NCBI GenBank assembly: GCA_024803745.1
Contig: JANJXV010000014.1
Coordinates: 3,271,001 to 3,335,000 of the forward strand
Direction: 5' to 3'
Length of the DNA stretch: 64,000 nt
From: Megascapheus bottae
Taxonomy: Eukaryota; Chordata; Mammalia; Rodentia; Geomyidae
Made by a program: the position numbers and the translations under genes. Shown one piece after another: positions 1 through 11,122 of this stretch. How positions within the stretch are numbered: position 1 is the first letter of the stretch; every line of letters starts with the position of its first letter. The notes below the pieces were generated by a model. That model was not told where the DNA came from. It made no database searches and worked only from the letters and a program-made list of their open reading frames with translations.

Positions 1-87
1 TATATTTAACCAGTGACTACAGGATAGCAACATCCCGCAGGGTATCACTTCAACTAGGTACTACACTGGATCAGCAAAAATAATAAT

Positions 88-312
88 AGTGGCTCACACC
101 TATAATCTTCACTACTCCAGAGGCTGAGATCTAAAAAACCACAGTTCAAGACCAGCACAAGCAGGAAAGGCCAAGTGACTTCAATTAATCTCTAGAAACA
201 AACGAAAGAACTGAATGTGGAGCTGTGGCTCCAATGATGAGTCTTGAGCACAAAAACTCAGGGACAGCTCCCTGGCCCTTAGTTCAAGCCTCAGGAAGAT
301 CTTCCACAAAAT
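88..312 (+). mobile_element. 7SL-Geo dimeric SINE
   Basis: The first half reads as a B1/Alu-like 7SL head (GGCTCACACCTATAAT, then GGCTGAGATCT). The second half is the shared right monomer (GAGCTGTGGCTC, then CTCAGGGACAG). It is diverged and has no clear TSD, so it is an older copy. Confidence 0.8.
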
Positions 313-338
313 AATAATAGTAATAATAACAATAATAT
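308..338. repeat. (TAA)n microsatellite
   Basis: AATAATAATAG-type repeat that probably grew from the A-rich tail of the SINE just upstream. Confidence 0.85.
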
Positions 339-1125
339 TTTTAAAAAGTTAAGATATACAGTGCCCCATTTCTCTTAATAGAGTTTATTCCCCTTTTCAA
401 ATTCCTTAGTAGCTACTACATGCATGAAAACTATTCAGTAACTAAATATTCATAAACTACTTAATGTAAAAATGTGTAACTAAGCTGATTGTAAAGTATT
501 ACAGAAATGGGATAATGACAATGTACGCTTTCTTTAAAGAGTTTTAAACACTTCTCACAGATTTTAAGTGACAAACTGTAGCCCAGGTGTGTCCTCTCTC
601 CCTCTCTTTTTAAAAGCTGTTTTTGGCTGTCCCACTGATTTAAAATAAATCTCTTTACAATATTACCAGTGATTGAGCTGTCATAGCTTAGCCAAGAAGC
701 TAAAAGGAATGCTTTTAAACTTTTTTGGTTTGAAGCAATACACACAGATCTGTTCCATTCATATATTTTTCTGACAGATTACCTGATATTCTTGGCACAG
801 CATTTTTTCTTCCTAAAATGCTAAAATAGCAGGAGATGGTCAAAGTTTTACTCAGCAGCAAGCAGAATCAGAGAAGCAAAAACAATCTAGAATTCCCTCT
901 ACCCTGGCTAGAAATGGCACTACTCAAGACCCCTTCCGCTACTCAAATGGGACCATGTGTGCTGGTGCTTATGATACAAAGTCCACAAGAGCCTGGATTT
1001 TGCTTCCTTTCCTTAATCACTTGAAAATGCTCATAAAGGGAGGTTCTCCAGGCCTCTGCCTTGTTTCTTTTTTCCCCCTTTCACTGAGTATGCCTAGAAC
1101 AAAGTTTAAACACTTGTTCATTAAG
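339..1125. other. unique AT-rich block
   Basis: No repeat or gene recognised. A 94-codon open frame on the minus strand (461-745) and two overlapping plus-strand frames (836-1146) show no domain, signal peptide or convincing splice context. Confidence 0.5.
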
Positions 1126-1294
1126 TCATTGGTTTTCCTCTCTTGACTACACATGAGAATTACCCAAGAAACTTGATTGGTCATGCCTGAGTCCTATGGT
1201 GGTAATAATAAATCAGAATCTCTGGATGAGAATGCATTGGGAAGTTTAAGAAGCTTTCCATGTAACTTTAAGGAAAAGCCAGGTTAGAGAACCA
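1126..1294 (+). mobile_element. MER5A-like hAT (Charlie) remnant
   Basis: Starts near CATTGGTTTTCCTC, contains AATCAGAATCTCTGG and ends GGTTAGAGAACCA. This order is typical of non-autonomous MER5 elements, whose ends read CAGTGGTTCTC and GAGAACCACTG. Heavily diverged; no coding capacity expected. Confidence 0.6.
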
Positions 1295-1845
1295 ACTTCA
1301 GAGGTTGATCAAATGAGAGAAGGATATGTGACCTATGCGTGAATGACCTCTCTCCACTTTATAAGCTATTTCTGTAAAAAGTGGTATTAAGATTACAGCT
1401 AGCATGAATCATGCAAAGGCTATTGTCAGAATATCAAGTAACAGAAAAATTTTTTTGTTTTTTTGCCAATGCGTTTTTGGAATCAAAAAGAGTACCTTGA
1501 AAATATTTGCAGTAGACCTTAATTTCTAACTGACTTCACTTGGAATCAATAAGGAAGCAATTTTTTCCCAAAGTTAAGAATAATAATTGAGTGGTAATGT
1601 TTCATAACAATTAACAGAACCCAGGAACTTTACTTCCTTGTTCATTTTAGAGATAAGCATGATCTACATTTGCTGCATGATTCTTCATACTAATTGAGGC
1701 ATATAAAAATAATTAGTCCGAAAGACATGAAATCTTAAATGTGACTCCTGAAAACAAGAGGCAATTGTTTGCTGTAACTGCTAAGATTAATACCTTATCA
1801 AAATCATTTCCTCTGAAAGAAAATCCTAAAGAGGTGAAAGAGTCA
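1295..1845. other. unique block
   Basis: AT-rich sequence with a short T-rich patch at 1450-1462. Nothing recognised beyond a weak MIR-like resemblance around 1590-1660 that I do not claim. Confidence 0.4.
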
Positions 1846-2385
1846 CCAACACTTTTTTGTTTTTTTATATTTTTTACTGGAATTAATAGAAGGGTTACAT
1901 TATATTTGCAAGACAAAAGGTAAAATTAATTCACATACGTTGATACCCTTTCTCATGTGTTGGTCCCCATTTCCCTCCTCCCCATCTCACCCCTCATCTT
2001 GTTTTCCCCCCTTCCTATCCAATTTCAAATAACCAAATACAAATATATCCAATACATGAGATAACAAAGTGAGATGCTGAAACAATATGAGATAACCAAG
2101 GGACAGCAAAAGAGATGAGAGATAAAATAACATAGTACATTCAGGACTACATCGCCCCATTTGTTAGGAAATGGAAAGACTTAGAAAAAATCATATTAAG
2201 TGAAGTAAGCCAGACTCAAAGGATCTTAGGCTCAATGGTTTCCCTCATTCGTCATAATCAGTAGAAACCTTGGGCTCTCATAGCAGAGATTTGTAATAGA
2301 ACAAAACCTAGATACATAAGGCCATATAGTATAACGCTAATTGAAAGGACCTCCAGGATATAGAAACAAAAGCCACCAATATTTT
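1846..2385 (-). mobile_element. 5'-inverted (twin-primed) L1 3' end
   Basis: From 1857 to about 2143 the minus strand reads as the lineage-specific L1 3' UTR, with its A-tail at the left edge. At 2144 the sequence switches to the plus strand and reads ORF2 C-terminus and proximal UTR up to about 2380. The two parts abut in L1 order, losing only a couple of dozen bases. Similar flanks (CACCAACACTTTTTT and CACCAATATTTTTTT) suggest a decayed TSD. Confidence 0.85.
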
Positions 2386-3548
2386 TTTAAAAGAATAAGG
2401 ATTTTTATTAAGCATTGTAAGTTGCATTCAATAGCCTCCAGATACGCCACACCACAATCCATCAACAGTCAGACCCAATAGCAGTTCATTCTTCCACAAT
2501 CCATGAGTTAGGGCAGAACTCCCTCCAACTTACAGTAAGATCCTACTTAGCTCTTGTGGGCAGGGGTGGGGGAATTACACCTCATTTCTGATCACTAATG
2601 TGATGAAGAGCATCAGAAGTATATGAAAATGATAAGAAATGATTCGGATTTCAAAGTACATTGTTTGGAAACATTAACAAAACATCAAAATGATAGAACT
2701 ATACCTGCTTCTACTAAATTCTTCATGGGAAAGTTCTCAAGAACAAGCAATTATTTCCTGCTACAGAAGGAGGGGTGGGACTTCTTTAAGATCAAAGGGT
2801 ATTTTTCTTCACAGAATTTCATATTTTGCTAATATGAAGGCATAAAACAGCAACAAAGAACAATAATACAGCAGTGAATACACCAGGGTAATGTCGATAT
2901 TTGAATTGGCTAGATAATTTTTTCAGGGGGCTGAAATAAATGCAACAGAGGTCAATAATCACAAAATTTTAAGATTAGAGCAAGATCAGTCAATGACTAA
3001 ACAGAGTTAACATTTTTATAGGACTATTACTGATTATTAGCATCTTTGTTTTGCAAATGGGCACATACTGGTAAGAATGGAAGAAAGGACAATAACATGC
3101 ATAATATTAACTACACACTTTAAAAATTATGAACCATGCAGAAGTTTAGCTCAAGTAGTAGTACTAATGGCCTACATCCGATTCAAAACCACATGGTTCA
3201 TTGATCACAGATGCATGGTATTAGTCACAAAAAGTTTCAGAAAATATTGTGTTGATTTTGAAAGGTCATTTGCATCTTCTATGATTTCAACTTTATCTCC
3301 ATTGAACTTGCTTGTAATGTATGATGTACTGTATATTTAAAATCAGCAGAATGGCAATATTACTCTATAATTTTTTAGTTTCAATAGTTGCACTTTTTAA
3401 ACACAAAAGAACCACATCAACAGTGATGAAATTCAAGTAAGAAAGAAAAACTGTGGTTGAGTCACCAACATTTTTAAAGTCTATTTTCTGCTGACTTAAC
3501 ATTCTTGATAAAAAGGTACATCCTTGCCTCAGATACTGTTTGACACGG
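2386..3548. other. unique block
   Basis: No repeat family or gene recognised. Short open frames at 2623-2832 and 3077-3340 (plus) lack domains and conserved context. Confidence 0.4.
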
Positions 3549-3790
3549 CTTTTTTTTTTCTTTTAATTATCATTACTAGGTAAGATGTAACTAGCAGGGT
3601 CCAACCACAAGACCTCATGATCAGATTCCATACTCGCAGCCCTGGGAATTCCAACCAAGAGGTTCCAAAGCCAATCCTCCTCCTTCATGTAGACACAGCT
3701 ATTACTCCCATTCTGGATGGAATGTCCATAGAGAGTGAAGGCATAGGAGTCTTTCTTCAGTGTAGAGGGGCATCCAAGGAACATAAACTA
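3549..3790 (-). pseudogene. A-tailed retrocopy candidate of unknown origin
   Basis: On the minus strand a 73-codon frame (3784 to 3563) ends at a stop followed almost at once by an A-rich tail, seen on the plus strand as TTTTTTTTTCTTTTAATT at 3550-3567. An antisense plus-strand frame is also open (3617-3907). A frame ending next to an A-tail is the shape of a retroposed transcript. I could not match the predicted protein to a family or find a clear TSD. An unrecognised repeat is an alternative. Confidence 0.25.
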
Positions 3791-5300
3791 TGCACACTTA
3801 CGTCCAACACCATACTGTACCTAATTAGCTTAACTTACGTAAACAAGGCATGGATTCCAACTGGGTTTCTTCTCTTTCACTTTTCTGATGGATCATTCTG
3901 TTCATGATCTCAGGCCATGCAATAAATCTCTCTAGATTATCATTGAGGCCTAAACTGCTCTCTTCGCCTCCTAAGATAAAACTTAATTATGAAATTACAT
4001 ACTGAAATTACTGAAATTTTACATACTGACACTCTGAGATCTAATTTCTTTTTTTAATGAAGACTAAGCTCGATAAGTTGAGTATTTTTCCTCCCAACTA
4101 ATCCCACCCCAGTTTAGATTAGATTTTAAGATACATTTTTTTCCAGGCCTATAATGAAAGACTAAAATTTATGACAGAGTCCAAGGAAACTCAATGCATT
4201 TCACAAAGGGCAATAAAAATTTTAATTAACAAAACAGAGCTTAATAATTTCACACTGAAATAATTTTAAATCAATGAGTTTTGTTTGATTTTTAAAATCA
4301 AGCTGCCTAAGGAATATAAGACACTAATTCTTATTTCAAATGCAAAAACTCATATAAGGCAGATTAAGATTCATTATGTTAGGAGAAAATAATTGCCCCT
4401 TCTGAAAGTTAGTTTCCCCATGAAAGAGGGAAATAGTACACTGGTCTTCAGATTTTCCTTTTTAATACTATAAGCCAATTCAAGGCTAGAAGAGCTTGAA
4501 ACCTCATTAAAATAAAATGAAATTTTAACTATATTCTATACTATGGCCTTATATAGAATCTCATTTGATGAAAAGGAGGACAGGACAGCTCTAACACTGA
4601 AAGGAGTTATTCACAGGACAAAAATATAAACAACCTCAGGTTACCTGTACTCAAAGTTAAAATGGCAATAAACACTTCTTTGAAAAGCAGAAACTATTCC
4701 ACTTCTGCCATATGGAATAGTAAAACTGATCAAGCCTTTTCACTAGAAACAACCAGAAAATGGGAGTGAAATATGTTTTCAGACGTTCACACAAGCAGCC
4801 CATTGATCCCCAAGTGCTGGGAAGAGAAATGAATGAAATTCTTCTTCCACCACCAGGCACTTTCTATAAACAGCACAGGTTGGAGAATCCAAGAAAACTA
4901 TGACTGTCTTACTGAGTTGAGGAGATGGATAGAAAGCTGGAGTTTGTGAGACAAGAATACTGGAGAGAGCTCAGCCGAGAAAGCTCCAAAGAGTTGTACT
5001 GAAGGCCCTTGAGTCCATGGCTGACTTAAGATAAGGAATAACATCCCATGGGACTAGGCCAACTATTACTGGGGAGGATAAATTAGTGAATTCCCACTGG
5101 TCCTACTGGGCAGAGAAGCCTTTGAGTCCTGATTGACCAAAACGGAAAGGTCCAAATATCCCAGACAGAGAAGAAATCTCAGAAGGGGCAGATTTTATCA
5201 GCAGAGCTAATATAGCCTACAAGATGCCATCAGACTCATTCTAACAAAGGTTTAATTGAAAACCTAAAAAAAAAACCCACAGTTAAAAATACAGAAAGTT
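3791..5300. other. unique block
   Basis: About 1.5 kb with no recognisable repeat, RNA gene or exon. The 67-codon minus-strand frame at 4657-4860 has no recognisable motif. Confidence 0.4.
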
Positions 5301-5301
5301 T

Positions 5302-5446
5302 AAAATCCCGGCAAAGCTGTGCTTGGCAGAGTACACCTGTAATCCCAGACACTCAGGAGAATGAGACAAAAGGATCACATCAGCCCAGAAGTTTGGGGCC
5401 AACACAGGCAACACAGTGAGACACTGGGTCTCCAAAAATTGAAAAA
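5302..5446 (+). mobile_element. B1-like 7SL SINE monomer
   Basis: Contains CACCTGTAATCCCAG, AGGATCACATCAGCC and ACACAGTGAGACACTG in the order of a full B1/proto-Alu monomer, with an A-rich end. Unlike the 7SL-Geo dimers it keeps the distal B1 part and has no right monomer. Confidence 0.75.
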
Positions 5447-5458
5447 TAAAAACATATA

Positions 5459-5661
5459 GGTAGGAAGTGTGGCCTAGTAGTAGAGTGCTTGCCTACCATG
5501 CATAAAAACCTGGATTCAATGTCTTGGTACCACATACACAGAAAAAGCCAGAAATTGTGCTGTGGCTCAAGTGGCAGAGCACTAGACTTGAGTAAAAAGT
5601 GTCCAAGGACAGTGCCCAGTCCCTGAATTCCAGCGCCAAGACTGGCAAAGAAGGGGGGGGG
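5459..5661 (+). mobile_element. IDL-Geo SINE
   Basis: Left tRNA-like monomer (GTGTGGCCTAGTAGTAG, then GGTACCACATACACAG) followed by the right monomer (GTGCTGTGGCTCAAGTGG, ending AAGACTGGCAAAG). The tail is replaced by a run of about nine G at 5653-5661. Confidence 0.9.
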
Positions 5662-5798
5662 TCTGAAAAATAAAATACATCATAATTCTCCTATGGGGAA
5701 GCATCAAACAATCATACATAGGCATAATTAGAATTAGTGGAGTGAGACAAAGGTCAAAAAAGCATTTGAGAAATGAAAAGATGACAATTTCCATGCTT

Positions 5799-5894
5799 TT
5801 TTGTGCAAGTAATGGGGCCTGAATTCAGTGCCTTATCCAGTGTTTTGGCTTTTTCCAATCAAAGATAGCACTCTAGCATTTGAGCCACACAAAG
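5799..5894 (-). mobile_element. fragment of a Geo-type right monomer
   Basis: Plus-strand AGCACTCTAGCATTTGAGCC is the complement of the right-monomer A-box region. Upstream GGGGCCTGAATTCAG corresponds to its 3' part. Old and truncated. Confidence 0.5.
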
Positions 5895-5911
5895 AGCTAA
5901 AAAAAAAAGGA

Positions 5912-6133
5912 AAACCCAGACAGGTGCAGTGGCCTGAAATCCTAGCTACTCAAGAGGCTGAGGATTGCAGCTCAAAGCCAGCCCTGGCACTAAAGAACAT
6001 GGGACTCTAATCTCCAATTAATCACTAGAAAAAATGGGAAGTGGGGCTGTGGCCCCCCAGGGGTAGGTTGATAGCCTTCAGTTGAAGAGCTCAGGAACAA
6101 TGCCCAGGCCAGAGTACAGCCCAAGAACTGACA
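5912..6133 (+). mobile_element. 7SL-Geo SINE, sister of the copy at 7087
   Basis: Head GGTGCAGTGGCCTGAAATCC, middle AATTAATCACTAG and right monomer GTTGAAGAGCTCAGG. It shares distinctive changes (GAGGATTGCAGCTCAAAGCC, AAGAACATGGGACTC) with the copy 1.2 kb downstream and with no other copy here. Confidence 0.9.
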
Positions 6134-6149
6134 CACACACACACACACA
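6129..6149. repeat. (CA)n microsatellite
   Basis: Pure CA run that has replaced the A-tail of the SINE immediately upstream. Confidence 0.9.
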
Positions 6150-6185
6150 AAAAGTGCGGAAATCCTCACTATTTTGCTGAGAATT

Positions 6186-6318
6186 CCAGCTTTTTGCTGG
6201 TTAATTGGAAATGAGTCTCACTGACTGTCACAGTTGGGCTGGCTTTAAACATTAATTTTCAGATCTCATTCTCCTGAGTAGCAAGGATTACAAATCTAAG
6301 CCACCAGGGCCTGGCAAT
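6186..6318 (-). mobile_element. 7SL-Geo fragment
   Basis: Plus-strand GCTGGTTAATTGGAAATGAG, GGGCTGGCTTTAAAC and TCCTGAGTAGCAAGGATTAC are the complement of the linker and 7SL head. The right monomer is missing, so this is a truncated copy. Confidence 0.7.
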
Positions 6319-7086
6319 ATTTCATACTTCTACAAAAGACAGAATAAGCTCAAGTAAACCATATATAGTAAGAACCAAACCAGAACAAATTAATATCACA
6401 GTCCTAAAATTTGGCAAGACAAAAGTTCCTCTAAAATTCTACAAAGGACTTTTTTTGTTATATGTGTATGTGTACGTTTATGTGTGTGTATGTCTATGTG
6501 TGACAAAATAGCTTCTTGGGATCTTTATTTTTCTTATCCATTTCTTCACAATGCCTTCTCATGAGAAGATTTAAATTTTATTATTCAAATTTATCAATGT
6601 TTCTTTTATGCTCAGTGCTTCTTTTATGCTACACAATAAATCATTTCTTATCTTCAGGACATGAAAGCCTATGTTTTCTTTTAGAAATGTTAAACTTTTT
6701 GCTATTTAGGTCTATAATCCATCTCAAATTAATTTCTGTCCATCATGAGATAGAGGGACAATACACATTTTCTCCCTGAGATAGATCCATTTGTTCCAAC
6801 CAGACTAGGAAACATCACAATTCATAGAACATTGAGTTAAGTATTCAGAAAAGTCAGGACTCAGAAGTTAAGAATAGTAAGTCATAGGCCAAACACTATT
6901 CTTGGGACTGGCAAAGCAAGACCAGAAAGGAGAAAAGTGTTTGTAAATAACTTGAATAGCTCTAAAATGTAAAATAATAAATGCAAGAATATTCACACAA
7001 AAGTATATGGCACCCCAAATATAATAACATTGTAATGTCTGATGTGTAACCAATAGTTCTCAAAACTGCTAAAGAAAACAGGGAAA
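6319..7086. other. unique block with GT-rich patch
   Basis: TATGTGTATGTG-type low complexity at about 6458-6502; otherwise nothing recognised. The 87-codon frame at 6516-6779 is hydrophobic and T-rich, with no family resemblance. Confidence 0.4.
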
Positions 7087-7323
7087 TCCAGCTGGGTACA
7101 GTGGCCTCAAATCCTAGCTACTCAAGAGGCTGAGGATTGCAGCTCAAAGCCAGCCCTGGCACTAAAGAACATGGGACTCTTATCTCCAATTAATCACTAG
7201 AAAAATGGGAAGTGGGGCTGTGACTCCAGGGGTAGGTTGGTAGCCTTGAGTTGAAGAGCTCAGGAACAATGCCCAGGACAGAGTACAGCCACAGGACTGA
7301 CAAAAAAAAAAAAAAAAAAAAAA
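7087..7323 (+). mobile_element. 7SL-Geo SINE with long A-tail
   Basis: Full dimer ending GACTGAC followed by an A-run of about 20. GGGAAATCC before and GGAAATCC after the element are compatible with a TSD. See the finding on its sister copy at 5912. Confidence 0.9.
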
Positions 7324-7572
7324 GGCAAGGAAATCCTAACTATTTTCCTGAGGATAAGATCAATCGACTACACCAGAAAATACATGGACATTAAAAATAC
7401 CAGATAAGGATATGGAACACCATTATAAATATGTGTGTAGAAAGCTAAGTAAGAGCATGGAATATATTAAAGCAGAATCAAATCAGTTTTCTAAAAGCAG
7501 AAATGTCTGTGATGAAAAATTAACTAGAGATAAATAGCAGATTAAACATTATAAAATTTTTAATAAACTTAG

Positions 7573-7775
7573 GCTGGGAGTTTGGCCTAGTTGTAGAGTT
7601 CTTGCCTAGCATGCACAAAGACCCAGGTTTGATTCGTCCATACCACATACATAGAAAAAGGCGGAAGTGGTGCTGTGGCTCAAGTGGCAGAGCTCTAGCC
7701 TTGAGAAAGCCCAAGGACAGTGCTCAGTCTCTGAGTTTTAGCCCTCAGACTGGCAAAAAAAAAAAGAAAGAAAAA
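7573..7775 (+). mobile_element. IDL-Geo SINE with TSD
   Basis: Complete dimer from GGCTGGGAGTTTGGCC to CAGACTGGCAAAAA. TTAATAAACTTAG occurs at 7560-7572 and again at 7776-7788, a 13-bp TSD. The B-box region is altered (GTTTGATTCGTCC). Confidence 0.92.
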
Positions 7776-7993
7776 TTAATAAACTTAGAGCATAACAGAA
7801 ATTATCCAAAATGAAAGAGATTTGTTTTACGTTTTTACTGTAATATAAGGGGTACCAGTAAAAATGTGATACAGTGTCAAGCAACCCTGATATGCATATG
7901 ACTGAGTATCCTAAGGAGAGGAAAGACAAGAAAGTAAAATAAGTTTTTGAAGTAATAAGGAAAAATTTTCAAATTTCATGAGCATTATAAATC

Positions 7994-8018
7994 CAGACAG
8001 ACAGACAGACAGACAGAT
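7994..8018. repeat. (GACA)n microsatellite
   Basis: About six consecutive GACA units. Confidence 0.9.
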
Positions 8019-8332
8019 AAACTTAATATTCCTATGTTTTCCATTGACTCAGAAAATGCTATGCCAAAGTATGCCAAAGCCTTGTTTCAAAGGTTACCCT
8101 GTGACCATCTCCCATCCTCTTCCCTACCCACTGAAGAACTTCATGTGACCCAAAGAATGGATGAATACCAAGGCTGATAGAGAAGAATCAGAACAAATGG
8201 TCTTGTTAATCCCTCCATTTATACTACAGATTGTACTGTACCCTACTTCTACATTCTTTATCAAACCTAGGTATAAAAATAGTTTTTCCTGGGCCAATGA
8301 CTCATTGTTTGTCAAGTTTCTTGATTCTCTCA

Positions 8333-8333
<1 letters not shown>

Positions 8334-8373
<40 letters not shown>
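8334..8373. repeat. (CA)n microsatellite
   Basis: Uninterrupted CA dinucleotide run of about 20 units. Cys-Val and Thr-His frames across it are artefacts. Confidence 0.95.
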
Positions 8374-8374
<1 letters not shown>

Positions 8375-8469
8375 CTCTGATTAAATAACTTTTTTATGAG
8401 AGGAGTGTCAGCCATGAACCTTGCAATCACTGACAAAATATGTTACTTTTCTTTCCTGCAGTGTCATAA

Positions 8470-9890
8470 TTAGGAAGATGAGGATGTCTGTTGTCTGTTC
8501 TTCCCACTTCTATCCATCTTTTATTTGGAAGTTTCAGCCAGTACAATTATTTGAAGGAGTAAAGGCATTCAAATTAGAAAACAAGACATGAAACTATCCT
8601 TTCACAGATGACATGATGATCTACATAGAAAATCTGATGAAATCCACAAGCCACTGTATTAATTAATGAGTGCAGCAAGATCAAAAGACAGAAGATAAAG
8701 TTATAAAAATGTATTGCATTTCTAATACTAACAACTAGAAATTGAAAGTTTTTAAGTTATATTTATATGAGCAACAGAAACATGCAGGATTTCAGCAAAA
8801 ATCTGGCAAGAAAAAATGCACAAGCCATAAACACTGAGAATATTACTGTGGGAAATGAAAGGACAAAACAAATGGAGAGCTATAGCTCTTCCTGGTAATT
8901 CATAATGCTAAGGGGTCAATTTTCCCCAAATTGACCCAAATCAAAATACCAGGAAAATCAGCTGGCTTGATCAGCTGACTGTAAATTTTATACAGAAATA
9001 GAGGATCCAAATAATTCTGGAAAGGAATACAGGTAGAAGGCTCACTCTACTTAACTTTAAGGATTATTATAAAAGCAAATATATCTAACACAATGTGGCT
9101 TTTGGATTAACATAATACAAATGCAATGAAACAGAAAAGACCACCCAGAAATAGGCCCGTACTTAGACAGATAAGTAGATTTCGAAATGGGCAATTCAGT
9201 AGAAAAAGATGGACTTTTCAAAAGAAAGGTATTGGAAGGACTGGGTACTCCAATGGAAAAAATAAAATCTAAGAGAATGAAAAACAAGCTTTTTACAGAG
9301 AAAGTACCACAGAAACATGCTAGTATTTTGCCCAGAATACATAAAAGAACTCTGAAAACAAGAGAAAGAAAAAGCAAACATTTTCTAAAGAAATAGTAAA
9401 TATAAGAGGAGACTTCACAAGAGATACGATTTTTTTAACCATGAAATGATGTTCAACATCAATGTAAATTTCAACTTGAAACCACAATTACATTCTACTA
9501 CACAACTATTTCAGAACACCTAATATTAAATCACTGACCACAGAACCTGTTGTCATGGATGTAAAGAAAACGTATGTTTGTATCATGTTACTGGGAATGT
9601 GAAACAACACTATCACTTTGGAAAGTAGCTTTACAGTGTCCTGAAAAAAGTTAAATACACATCTACCATGTATAAGTCAGTCAATCCACTCCAAAGAAAA
9701 ATATATGTTATATTAAAACAGCAGTCCTACTTGTTATACTTAAAACTGGAACTAATATCCCAACATCCTCCCCCACAAAAAGGTGACCACTGCCTTTAAT
9801 GACAAATTCTATAGTAAAGTACAATGAAACAGAGTGATAAAGTGAAAAAAATATTATTGCATGCTTCAGTAAAAAGAAATATGTACTTTT
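8470..9890 (+). pseudogene. ancient L1 ORF2 remnant
   Basis: The region follows the order of L1 ORF2 from the reverse-transcriptase core onward: CACAGATGACATGATGATCTACATAG (the AD and DD region), then CAATCCAAATAATTCTGGAA-like thumb sequence, AATGTGGCTTTTGGATTAAC, TAGTATTTTGCCCAGAATAC and GGGAATGTGAAACAACAC. Many frameshifts and stops break the frame. The longest surviving local frames (for example 9187-9396) are not the ORF2 frame. It is much more decayed than the other L1 copies here, consistent with an L1M-age insertion, and has no enzyme function. Confidence 0.75.
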
Positions 9891-10004
9891 GGTATACAAC
9901 ACTTGTCTAATTCCAGCATTTCAGTGACAGGGCTTCCTTATAAACTGTAGAAACTGAAGTCAGTGCAAATTATTCTTCTCTATAGAGCTTTACTGAAAAG
10001 TAAA

Positions 10005-10062
10005 TCCCGGGGAGTAGGCATAGATAGCTTAGCAGTAGAGCATTTACCTATCATGCAGTACA
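10005..10062 (+). mobile_element. ID-like tRNA SINE fragment
   Basis: ATAGCTTAGCAGTAGAGC and TTACCTATCATGCAGTAC correspond to the A-box arm and anticodon region of ID or IDL. The 3' part is lost. Confidence 0.5.
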
Positions 10063-10377
10063 GACAAAAAATAAAGGGCAAGGAAAAAGAGGAACAGAAT
10101 ATGAAGAGGAACAGTAAAGAGATTTCTGTCCCATGACAGATTACTCCCGACTGCCATGGGAATAGCCAGTCTCCTGACTTTGGACACTCTTTTTCTTTAT
10201 TTCATACCAATTTGTATTTCTTGAATGTCTTTCAACCAATTGTAACATCTGCTGGTTCCTTCACTATGCTGGCTTAAACAGAACCTTCAACATGTACTCA
10301 CTATTTGTATGACTCATTATTTTTACCTGTATGAGAATGTGACTTTGCCCTTTTTGAAGCAATGCCAAACCCAGTAT

Positions 10378-10497
10378 TACTGGCATTGTTTGGGAATTTA
10401 TTAAAAATGCAGTTTTAGGCTATATTCGAATCTATTTTTCCAAGAATTCTTCAAGCCGATTATGATAACAACTAATAGTTAAAAGCTCACTAGACTG
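10378..10497 (-). mobile_element. possible MER5-like remnant
   Basis: GGGAATTTATTAAAAATGCAG followed by AAGAATTCTTCAAGCCGATT resembles MER5 in the opposite orientation to the copy at 1126. Weak; recognised by motif order only. Confidence 0.35.
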
Positions 10498-10839
10498 CAA
10501 GATTCCTCAAAGTTGTGATAACTACTGTTTGAGATTGGGTTAACTATACTAATTTTTATTCCTTTTATCTGATACAAATCAATATCTAAAGAAACAAATA
10601 ACCTAGAGGACTTAATGAAAATGTGAAAGTATTAAATGATAAACACTGAAAAAAGAATCTGGCTAAAATAGAGTTGGGTAACTTTAAAGGTAGAAATTAA
10701 TCTTCTCACTCTGGTAACTCCCATCAAATGGAGTGGAAATGGTCAAGCAAGATGTCAGTCTAGTATAAGGAAGAAAGCATGGACTTGAATTACATCTCTT
10801 CTAAGACTGAGACCTTGACTATTAAGAATGTTTTACTCA
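10498..10839. other. unique block
   Basis: Nothing recognised; a short MIR-like string near 10780 is too weak to call. Confidence 0.35.
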
Positions 10840-11077
10840 ATTGGGTGCCAGTGGCTCATGTTTATAAACATAGCTACTTAAGACTGGGAAGGGTGAGATC
10901 TAAGGATAACAGTTTAAAGACAGACTGAACCGACAAATCCAAGAGACTACTCTCCAATTGCCCAGCAATGACCCAAAACAGAAGGTGTGGCTCAGGTAGT
11001 TAGTTATGGGCAAAAAGTAAGAACATAAGTTTGAACCACAGTACCACACACCACCCAAACATGCACACATGTGCGAA

Positions 11078-11079
<2 letters not shown>
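10840..11079 (+). mobile_element. 7SL-Geo SINE, diverged
   Basis: GGTGCCAGTGGCTCATG, ACATAGCTACTTAAG, GAGATCTAAGGAT and the right monomer GGTGTGGCTCAGGTAG. The end runs into a CA repeat. Confidence 0.7.

Positions 11080-11119
<40 letters not shown>
11080..11119. repeat. (CA)n microsatellite
   Basis: CA run of about 20 units, positioned where the tail of the preceding SINE would be. Confidence 0.95.

Positions 11120-11122
<3 letters not shown>

Noticed and set aside
461..745. 94-codon minus-strand frame
   Set aside because: No recognisable domain, splice context or conserved motif; length is compatible with chance.
8124..8388. Frames containing Cys-Val or Thr-His repeats
   Set aside because: They read through the CA microsatellite; the same happens at 10900-11142, 16863-17060 and 44167-44367.
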